A DNA stretch of 64,000 nucleotides, from positions 2,604,001-2,668,000 of the forward strand of contig NC_039508.1 of assembly GCF_003672135.1 (NCBI RefSeq), read 5' to 3'. The DNA is from Ooceraea biroi. Its lineage: Eukaryota; Arthropoda; Insecta; Hymenoptera; Formicidae. Under the pieces are notes generated by a model. It was not told the origin of the DNA. It saw only the letters and a program-made list of their open reading frames with translations, and did no database searches. Shown here piece after piece: positions 47,823 to 57,492 of this stretch (the first letter of the stretch is position 1; every line of letters starts with the position of its first letter). Made by a program: the position numbers and the translations under genes.

Positions 47823-50800
47823 TCATGAATCTTGCAAATCTAACGAGAATTCCTTCTGTCGCATTCGATACTCCGTCGGTGTCAGCATGCCTCTGAAAAA
47901 TATATTTTTATTTATTTATCTATATATATATATATATATATAGAAAACACAACGCAGCGAATGTAATTATTCACATTGATTCTAATTAGAATAACAACTG
48001 TGTTTTTAAGTCTAGCAAACCCCGTTAACGCACAGTTGTTTCGATTAGAAAGCTTTATAATCTAAACATCGAGATTATTGCTAAGTTTGACCCACTAAAA
48101 TAGGAGGAATTTTAATGACTGACTGGCGATTTATAATAATGGATTCTCTCAATTTAATTAATAATTTATTAATTTACCTCAAAACAGTATTGAAGGATAC
48201 ACACACTCCCTTATCACACATTCGTCTGTAAAGATGCCAGCATTCTTTCTCCTTAGTCGTTTGAAGATGCGGTTCTGACATCTCTTGTGACGTTTCCTCC
48301 GCTGCTAATGTTTCTTTAGAAAATTGTCCAACCTGTATTTATTATGTCAAAAATATATTAAATATTGTTAATAATATGATAATGTTATATATTCCCTGCC
48401 TGCACAGACGTCGCAAGCACAAAACGTAGTGACGCCGTATAAGTGACGTGCTTGTCACGTATAGTGCTGGCAGGGATTGTTGTACAATAAGTAATGTTAT
48501 ACAAAATTTGTTTCGATTCGTACTGATATGGTTTGTTTACTTTTGTAGGACTGTTGATCGGCGGCGATGAATTCGTCACAAGATTTATTGACGACATCGT
48601 GAAATGTTGCTTCTGTTCCTTTACTTCTTCCATCGGTGAGTTGTTCATCTTCTCTGTTACTCTGCATGAATATTATGGATAAATTTTGTGGTTTGTATTT
48701 TATTATTTTATGTATTTATAAAATATACAAAGTGTTTTTTATCCACAGTCTAGTAAGTAATGTTATTCTTAATAGAGAGTTGAATTAAAGAGACTTAAAG
48801 AGTTCTACTAAATGCAATAAAGTAAAATTTGGTACAAAAATCGAAGCAAACTTTTGGACTAACTCAATATTATTATTATATAATGGCTACGTAAAATGTT
48901 ACTCACGTTATATAACTCGGTGCGCTCTTTGCTTGCAACAACTTCCATTTTTTGTCGTGTAATTCACCAATCGGCACCGCCAAACATCTTTTCTCGCGAT
49001 TGTTCAACGGTGCTTCCAACATTGCGTTTTCAGCATCTTGTGTAATTAGCGCAGAAACGGCAGCTAGTGTAGACGTTACGACAGTACTATTAACAACTAA
49101 ATCTTGCTTTACTAAATTCTCATTGCCTTCTTTCTTTTGTGTGACATTAATAATGGAATTCAGCGGAGTGGGTGGTTCAACATCATTAACAACATCCTTC
49201 TCTTCTTTTGTCGATATTTCAAAGGAGCTTCTCTGGAAGGAAACTATTCAGCAATAATTTTAATTTTATGACTATTATTTTATTTAAAAAAATTCAGAAC
49301 TTAACTAAATAACTTAATTAAGAAGGTAAAATTAGAGGAGAACACTTTCCATCCCTTCCATAGTTCTCTTATTATTAATATGAATATTGTCTACTCTGTT
49401 GTAAATCTATAAGCTTTTTTTGACATCCTATATAAAAAATTACACAATACATAATATATAAAAAATACACATATAGTACCTGACTTGATAGGCTTTCTTG
49501 CTGTATTGAGGCTGGTGTTAATAGACGTTTTAATGATGGGTGTAGTGGGTAATTTATTGCGCAACTCGTCGATGAGTTTATCATCGCTTGATGAATTTTC
49601 CATATCACTATCGCTATCGGCTGAACTAATTAAGGATACCATAGTGATCACATCGCTTGTCCTAGGATCTACAGAATTTTTTCTCCGTTCTGTGTTTTGT
49701 TCGTCTTTGCATCTGCTAGGACTTAACGATGTAAAAAACCGTCTTTTTGCGCTTTTGGATTTCCTCTTTACAGGTGCTGATTTAATCGATCGCTCGATTT
49801 GTGATATCTAGGAGAGACAATTACAAGATAGTTTCTCTTAATTTTCCATTTTTATATTATTAATTTGCTTGAATTGTTATTTTTTATTAATTATTATTAT
49901 TTTATAATTATTTCATAATTATTGATATTTTTGATATTAATATGCAAAATAATAAATAAATAAATCCCTTGATTTAAAAAAAAATCAGTTAAAAAAATAG
50001 CTTATAAGCAATCTCTTACCTTCGTCAAATCCTCTTTGTCTTCATCCATAATATCTTTTTTGTTTTGCATTTTTCTACAATTTATTGACTTATCCGTTGC
50101 CTCGGTAAGACCAGATGCATCGATCACGATATTTACCTGCATACGTGCTGTAATATTTTCCCTCTGCGATGGCGCAGAGTTTGTACGCCTCATCTTTCTT
50201 AAACTCGTTATAGATGAATTTTTTGTGAGAGTAGCACACTTATCAACCGGCGAATTTATTGTAGTTTTAGCAGAAGCGCATCTAATCTCGACTGATTTTA
50301 CTGGAATAATCTTATCTTTTGCCTCTGCTATTTCTTTTGAAGGCTTCTCCATCATTGGCACTAAAAAGGCGCGATTGGTCTTGCTATGAAAGCTCGCGCG
50401 TTTTTGCTTTGCCATTGAAAAATTGTCATTGAGTTTTGCTGAATTTGTGTCTTCCGATTTTAAGGATGAAAAGATAGCCGAAGGATGCAAGCAATCAAGA
50501 GTTATGCACGTCTTTTTCTTCTTTTCAAGATCCAGGTCAATTCGCGAGTCCTTCGCTTTCTAAAAAAATCGATGATATCTTTGAATTAATTATTTATTAT
50601 TATTTGAACATGTTTTGTCGTCATATTTATTAAAAGTAACATATAGCTTAAAGCGATTACGTGTTCATTTCGAGAGTTCTTTCTGCTATATTGTTATTAA
50701 ATAAAGCCTTGTGTCATCTTTCCTACCGGTTTAGGAGAGATGGCCGTACTATGTACGTGGGTGGGATAGACGACGCGGTATTTTCATTCATTTCAGTGTA

Positions 50801-51817
50801 ATTATTATATTTACAATAATTAACGGTATCTATCCGGGAACTATCACTGCTTGAACATTTTTTCTTTTTTATTATTTATTAAGCAATGTATAATATATCT
50901 AAATACGCACCTCGTTCTGTCTTCCTCCTTCGTTTTCTATGTCGCTTATTACATCCGTACTCTCTTCCATCATTTGAGGCGCGATATTTATTATTTCCTC
51001 GCATTCTCTTTTATTTTTATTATCAACCTTACATAATTCTTTCTTTTGTACTTCAAAATTAGGTATTTCCATACCCCGTGAAACATCATCCTGGACATAA
51101 TCAGATTTTTTTGTAGACGAAGCAGTCGTTGGAACAGATATCGACAGTTCAGAGTTAGAGCGCTCCTTCATGCCGTGTGCTAGAAAGATGTCGATATTTG
51201 CTTTATTTTCTTCACGGTGCTTCCATGCGAGCCGCAGCCTCTCGGCGAGCTCCTGCCGCGAATAAAGAATTGACTCCGTGGCAACATAGCTTCTACTGGG
51301 TCGATTCGTAGCCGATTTCAATCGACCTGGAATCTGGTGAGCTATCACCTCTACCTGAGCCAGTTCTCTTCCACTATCTTTGCTGTCATTTTTGCCCCAA
51401 GCAACTCGTACATGCTTGATTATATAATAAGAAATATGAATTAAAAACGATAATAAAAATTGCATTCGGATATACGAGTATCATATAAGTCAGACATTTA
51501 GATTCAAATATAATTATATTTTTATATAAATTATAATTATATCTATTGAAGCGTTTAAATAGTGAAATTTATTATAATTTATCATAATAATTGAGAAATT
51601 TATTAATTAAATTAAATTAATTATTAATAATTACTTTTTTCGTTTCCGTCACATTTGTAGCTGATTTCCTGCGCGGAACTGAATTCGCGTAAATCTGCAG
51701 AGACTTGCCATAATCGTCCTCCGTCGATCTCTGTCGTCTGATCTGTAATCGACGTGACGTAGGCTGTTGTAACGATAATTGTCGAATAGGACGCGTCACT
51801 CTTCTTCCACTAGACAT
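47823..51817 (-). CDS. unidentified basic, Ser/Lys-rich protein (745 aa, 8 coding exons)
   Basis: Coding exons, 5' to 3': 51817-51635, 51414-50911, 50559-50020, 49807-49480, 49243-48907, 48661-48541, 48332-48178, 47892-47823. All are GT-AG and the frame closes at TGA. The chain is mostly low-complexity and probably disordered. Features seen: a basic N-terminus (SSGRRVTRPIRQLSLQQ), a PP1-docking-like RVAW at 64-67, a helical charged block (SRQELAERLRLAWKHREENK, about 121-140) followed by IDIFLAHG, and an SDSDSD/SSSDD acidic patch near 475. The ordered-looking C-terminus (about 701-745) has WHLYRRM, GVCVSFNTVLRG and MLTPTEYRMRQKE. An E2F-type site lies 200 bases upstream of the ATG. Composition and the site suggest a nuclear, cell-cycle-expressed protein, but I cannot name the family. 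The acceptor of exon 5 (49243) was chosen because only it keeps the frame. Confidence 0.8.
47971..48102. repeat. diverged, shortened relative of the 28916-29270 MITE
   Basis: Shares ordered pieces with the right half of that element: ttgattctaatt, aataacaactgtgttttt, agaaagctttataa, catcgagattattgc and cactaaaata. The stem is largely deleted. It lies in the last intron of the 745-aa gene. Confidence 0.55.
48829..48867. repeat. solitary mariner-type terminal repeat
   Basis: On the minus strand it reads TTGAGTTAGTCCAAAAG…TTCGATTTT after a TA, close to the left end of the MITE at 3029. No partner end found; located in an intron of the 745-aa gene. Confidence 0.5.
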
Positions 51818-51959
51818 TTCTAAATGATCGTTTTCACATCGTCAATGTGATATTTTCATTTATTTCGAAAATTGTCAAACTTTGAAACTTAGTACGTACG
51901 GGACCTAGAAGGAGAAGTCAATATTTTAGGTGATAATATCGGTCATTTTAAGCAAAAAT

Positions 51960-51993
51960 ATTCATATGAACATTCGGACATGTTCATATGAAT
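51960..51993. promoter_or_regulatory. perfect 14-bp-stem hairpin upstream of the 745-aa gene
   Basis: ATTCATATGAACAT and its exact complement, separated by TCGGAC, about 145 bases upstream of the ATG. Confidence 0.5.
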
Positions 51994-52013
51994 GGTTTCC
52001 GAGATAATTTAAA

Positions 52014-52023
52014 TTTGGCGCGC
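52014..52023. promoter_or_regulatory. E2F-type site TTTGGCGCGC
   Basis: Exact match to the E2F/DP consensus TTTSSCGC, about 200 bases upstream of the 745-aa start codon in an otherwise AT-rich region. Confidence 0.5.
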
Positions 52024-53147
52024 AATATTAGTCTATATCATAAGCAAATTCTATAGTAGAATAAAATGTATAATAAAAAATTGTGTTATTATGTAAACAA
52101 ATAAATATGCTTACTTTATGTAAATATTTTCTTCCAAGAAAGAAAGAGAAAATTCGAGTAAGAAATACACTCAAAAATGTTGCCGACGCCGCGGTCGGAC
52201 GCTGACTGACTGACTACTTTTATCCATTACCCTTTGCAACCCTCCGACGTATACTAAGATCAGCCTGGTTCACTAACACCCTGTCAAACGCAGGTATATT
52301 TTGTTCTCAACTCTCGCCCTGCGATCGGCGCTGCCAAGGTAGCCGAACTCTTGACTGATATCATGTACGCTGCCTTCGAGGCCATGATGACGTAATATTG
52401 TTATATCTAGGCTTAGACAAATGTACAGGATTTTTTATTTGCATACTTAGAATATTTGTATAACTTTTTATTTAGGAAAAAATTCGTAAATAAGAAACTT
52501 CTTTTAAATATAATAGATAAATGTAACTGATTCGGATCAATAAACCTAATAAATCTTTTTATCTTATTAAAATTAAGATCTTATATTAATAATAATTTAA
52601 CTTTTGATATTCAAGCCGAACTCAAGAAAGCTTGTTCCATAAATAATTAAGAACAATAATAATCAACGTTCACTGTTTCACCTTCTAGTATGAATAATTA
52701 ATTAATTTCCTTAAATAGTATATAGAAAGTTTTAAATAAAATTATATTTCTATTCTAAAATTACTTTCCAAATTGTGATATTTACTTAAATTTATACTTT
52801 CTCTTTTATTTTCTCTTGTTTTTATTAAAATATATGCATATATGTTAGTACATAATGTACGTAAATTATGTAATATACGTAAATATTAATTATAAATAAG
52901 TACAATTAAATTTTAGCTTATTTATACTTTCAATTTATGTCTGATATCAGAAATTCTGTTTTTTTTTTACGATGCGTATAATATATTATACATATTTGTT
53001 TTTTTTATCTTTGTTTAGAAAGATACATCAATTGACACTACATAAAGAAATATTAATTTTTTTTCAAACACTGGTCATATATGTGAAAATCATACATATT
53101 GTTCGGAATATGATCAGTGTCGATATAGCACAAATATTAAATACAGT
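52024..53147. other. upstream region of the 745-aa gene, mostly AT-rich
   Basis: A moderately GC-rich patch at 52180-52395 is followed by AT-rich DNA. No gene or element supported. Confidence 0.4.
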
Positions 53148-53262
53148 TAATCGATACGTATATATAGACTTCGGTATTGATATAATGTACGTATTGGATG
53201 GTTAATCAATACGTACATAGACTTCGGTATCGATATAACGTTCATATTAGACGTGATTGATC
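53148..53262. repeat. 53-bp tandem repeat (2 copies)
   Basis: The block containing agacttcggtat at 53166 recurs at 53219, with flanking tcgatacgta / tcaatacgta and gatataa. Confidence 0.65.
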
Positions 53263-53269
53263 AATAAGT

Positions 53270-53555
53270 CAACTCGAGATCTGCTTTCAAAATTGTTTGG
53301 AGCATGCTTGTGGTTTGAATGTCATCCAAGCATTGGCTACAAATGTATGCCATCAAATTACTCTCACCGAAGTATTTTGAATTTTGAAAATAGAAAATGA
53401 TTATAGTATGTAGTTAAATCAAATAAATTATCTATGATTCTTTTTTTCTTTCCCAAACTTCAAAATTCCGATAAATAAAAAGGCTCGCTACGGTGAGATT
53501 TCAGTCATCCAAATAGTCATACTTTTTGAGTCAATTCTGAAAGCAAATCTCCAGT
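53270..53555. repeat. possible inverted-repeat element, about 285 bp
   Basis: Left end ctcgagatctgctttcaaaattg pairs imperfectly with the complement of the right end (ctggagatttgctttcagaattg), and internal cggtgaga-type segments also pair. Diverged and without a clear target duplication. Confidence 0.4.
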
Positions 53556-53843
53556 TATTAAGTTTATTCGCGCATTAGTGACTGACACTATATCAATATC
53601 AAAAGCATATAAATTTAAGTTAACTAAAATGGATGATTCTTACACATAGTATTGAAATTGAATTATTGATACTAAAATCTATGTACATATTGGCTAATTA
53701 TGTTGTCTTATATGTGCGCCATATTAATATAAATATCAATTCTATATCATCTTGAACATCTTCTGAAATAAATAATGTCTGTGGAGGGAAGGCGTGCGCG
53801 CGCGCGAGCGCGTATGTAATATAAACTTATCTGGAAGCTTATA

Positions 53844-54711
53844 CAGGGTGAGGCACCTAAAACAGGCCACCTGAATATCTCGGCTGTTATTGGTGATAGA
53901 AAAAAATGTGTCAGACCAAACTTGCATGGTTTCGAGGGACACATAATTTGTTCTAAATAATTTTTTATTAGGTGGACGCATAGAGGTCATATGAAGGTTC
54001 GTTTTTTTAAATGGTATGATATGTTTTTTTACGTACCATCTAGTAGAGCGTTTGAAAATGCGCACATTGATCTACGAGTCAAAATCATTCAAGGTTACTG
54101 AAAGCTAAAATTTCTAAGTGCTAGAACTTTTTCATTTCTGAGTTTACGGTATTTTCAATAGCAGAGAACTCTAGGCAATATAAAAAATAATGATATCATC
54201 AACTCAGAACTTCTCGGAAAAGAAAAAATTTCTAACGGCTAGAACTTTTTCATTTCTGAAGTTACGGTATTTTCAATAGCAGGGAACTCTAGGCAATATA
54301 AAAAATAATGATATCATCAACTCAGAACTTCTCGGAAAAGAAAAAATTTCTAACGGCTAGAACTTTTTCATTTCTGAGTTTACAGTATTTTTAATAGCAG
54401 AGAACTCTAGGCAATATAAAGTAAATTATTTTCCCTTGCAGTTGGCCTTCAGTGACTTTGAATGATTTTGACCCGTAGATCAATGTGCGCATCTTCAAAC
54501 GCTCTACTAGATGCTACGTAAAAAAACATATCATACCATTTAAAAAAACGAAGTTGACCTTCATATGACCTCTACGCGTCCACCTAATAAAAAACTATTT
54601 AGAACAAATTACGTGTCCCTCGAAACCATGCAAGTTTGGTCTGACACATTTTTTTCTATCACCAATAACAGCCGAGATATTCAGGTGGCCTGTTTTAGGT
54701 GTCTCACCTTG
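53844..54711. mobile_element. 868-bp foldback element with internal tandem repeats
   Basis: Termini read CAGGGTGAGGCACCTAAAAC and, on the complement of the right end, CAAGGTGAGACACCTAAAAC, next to TA (53842-53843, 54712-54713). Arms of about 250 bp pair closely. Between them lies a 118-bp direct repeat. No transposase; short ORFs in the arms have no protein character. Confidence 0.87.
54107..54419. repeat. 118-bp tandem repeat (about 2.6 copies) inside the foldback element
   Basis: The junction GCAG.GAACTCTAGGCAATATA recurs at 54161, 54279 and 54397, an exact 118-bp period. Copies differ at only a few bases. Confidence 0.9.
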
Positions 54712-54713
54712 TA

Positions 54714-56470
54714 TATAAAATAATAATATAAAGAATAATACAGAATAAAGAGAATTGATTTAAGTAAGAAAGAACATCGTTCAAATATATATGTATAAAT
54801 ATATGTATAAAATAGACAACTTATTTTCAATAATTAAAATTCAACAGTTAGAAGTATTATTTTCAATAATTATAAGTAGTTTCATTTATAATGTAAAAAT
54901 GTAGATTCCTTAAAATGCCTTTCTGCATATCAAATATTTCTTCGAAGTATGTATTTATATACAGAAACGTATCTTTTTTTAAGCTTCCATCTAAATGTAT
55001 CATTTCGATTAGAACATCATGTAGGACATGCGTATATTGCATTATATCTTAATTTTTATTTGTTATGTTTAAAATTTTTATATAGATTGATAAAGTCAAA
55101 TTTTTAATATCATTTTTAATATAACGAGATGTTTAGATAACGCAATTATTATCCAAGTCAAGAAGATTGAGTACGTAAGTCGGAAAAGCAGAGTTAGCAT
55201 CTCTCGATCGACGATTATATCATTCAATTTTATTCTCCATGACTCAGCCTGGTACACGTTGCTCGCTGCTTCGTCACGAAACTATCGTCCCTTACTTCCC
55301 TTCCCTGTTGTTACTTTCTGTTCATACTATAATCCGGCAGCCGGAATCATTATTGTTCGGAATCGTCAAAATCGCCGTTTACACGACTTTGTATTCGAGA
55401 ACTACCGGGCAAACAGCCAGTCGTGCTGCAGGTATTATTGATCAAAATTACCCATCATCTGACAGCTTGTTGTTCGTAGTTGCCATGGCAAGTCAACGGC
55501 TCAATCATCCCAATTCTTAACCCGAATCGACTTTTTTTCCACTTGTTTACTTCTAGATACGGATGTCTCCACATTATTCTCCTCTTTCTTATCTTTTACT
55601 TAGATGTCTTTGTACAGCATTATTAACGTTGATCAGAAAAGAAATTATTTCTTTTTGTATGGTCAACCGAATCTCTTTTGTCAGGTTTTACAAATATTGT
55701 TAGTAGATAGTTTTTCTTCGTTGCTTTCTATAATATGGAATTGTTTATATCTATATTCACTCTTGAATAATGTTCTTAATTTTCTCTTTATCCTATCGAT
55801 GTTTAATATTGATCTAATAATTTAAAATTTTCTTAACTTTTATATTATGTTTTATTCGTATATAAAAGAATCTTCATATATTTACGGAACTTTCTTCTCT
55901 CTGAAAAAGATACTATTTTCATTATGTAGAAATACTATTCAATTGCATTTGCAATTGTTTTAATGAATATATGAAAATGAGCTACAAGATTAAAAGGTAT
56001 ATGAGACAAAAATTCCAAAATATCGATTTAATTGGTTAAATCTACTTGAAGAAGTGGGTTAGAATTTCGTTAATTGCCAATGGCGCAAAATTGCAGCAAG
56101 AAACTTTTGGCAAATCGACGATTAGAGTTTGAAACTTCCTTAATTGGTATCCTTATCAGAGAACTTTAGCAACCCTCGCCTAGCTTGCCAAGAAATTTTT
56201 GAATTGCCCCGTTCCTATTATCGTTCAGAATAGCGTAATTAATAGCGTAGAAGTATCAGGAAAAAAGTTTTATTACATTGCTTAGTTGATCGATCTCTGA
56301 TTGAATTGTCATGAAAATACATTACTGCCAAATAGTTTTAGACCTTTTAATGTCTAATATTTTACACTCAGCATTATCTTCCACTTTTCAAAAGCATTCA
56401 TTCGATATTTTCAAATCGAAGTTGAAAAATATCGAATAATCGATAATATCGAATATCGATAAACATCTCT
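54714..56470. other. intergenic, nothing recognised
   Basis: AT-rich with a slightly GC-richer patch at 55230-55520, where a 93-codon ORF lacks any recognisable domain. Not called as a gene. Confidence 0.4.
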
Positions 56471-56482
56471 AGTTGCGTCTGT

Positions 56483-56492
56483 GGCGCGAAAA
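56483..56492. promoter_or_regulatory. E2F-type site GGCGCGAAAA upstream of FIRRM
   Basis: Reverse complement of TTTTCGCGCC, an exact E2F consensus. It is about 1 kb before the ATG. The 5' UTR seems to be spliced (an acceptor tctag precedes the ATG by 14 bases), so the promoter is expected at this distance. A GTAAGA donor at 56920 could end the noncoding exon. Confidence 0.45.
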
Positions 56493-57492
56493 CAAGTTCT
56501 CCGAATGTTTCCGTCAGTCGCGTCGACATAACCTAACCTATCAAATTAATTCAATGTTGGTGCTGTCGAATAAACACGCGAAATATGTTCATTATTGTTT
56601 CTCATTTTGTACATTCTTTTGTCGCGGAATGATTTATTGATAATTTAAATGTTGAATTACCTTTTTCAAGTGGATGAATAGGTGTATTATTATATTGAAA
56701 CATACCGCAAACTGCTTGCAAACTGAAGGAAAAGAGAAGTGCTTCATTACATTCATTCACATCTCTTTAAATTTATTCGTTGCTTGATACTAATGTATGT
56801 ATACCGCGTATATTGTGTAATTGGCATGTGCGTTGAAATTGATATTTGCAAGTGATGAAGTGATTTGTTGCAATGAACATTTATTCCGGGCTGTGATCGT
56901 GAAAGTGTTCTTCTAATCTGTAAGATCCTTCTTAAGAATATGCAATAATTGGTGAAGGGAATATAAACTCTCCGAGTCTCTCAAAGGCAATATTAATTTA
57001 TATTTTAATAATAATATCTTAATAATGAAATTTTATACTTTCCAAACGATGATTGAAATTAAATAAAACTTTTATTCGCAAATATGATAACGATATTCGT
57101 CATATTACTTTTGTAGTCTGTCAATTTCAATGATTCATTTGAAATCATGCATTATATAACTTAACGGAATATATTAAAATATCGAATATCATAACGATCA
57201 GTTTATCAGCTGATCGCAGGGGGCACTTTACAGCAGGCATCCGCACCTGGCGACGAGTCGTGCTCTTTGTCTGCCTTCTGTATTCCCTATCTTAATTTTT
57301 AATTATAATGCAAAATAATGTTTTTTTATGTTTTATAATTAGTTTTTAATTATAATGCAAAATCTAAGCTTTTAATAAAACTTTGTAAAAGTCGATTTAA
57401 AATTTGTGAGATTAGCATTTCGATATATATTGATATTACACGCTTTGAATTTGAATTGTTTCTTTTTAGCATTATTCTAGAGTGTGTCAAAG

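Noticed and set aside
47823..51817. Naming the 745-aa protein as shugoshin, sororin/Dalmatian or another cohesion factor
   Set aside because: Some resemblance in composition and in an RPSR…Y…LAERLR stretch, but the diagnostic FGF, coiled-coil and SGO motifs could not be seen. Too weak to name.
53742..54065. 107- and 65-codon minus-strand ORFs
   Set aside because: They lie in an arm of the 868-bp foldback element and have no transposase features.
55239..55520. 93-codon plus-strand ORF
   Set aside because: No recognisable domain, overlapping ORF in another frame, and no flanking splice or polyadenylation context.
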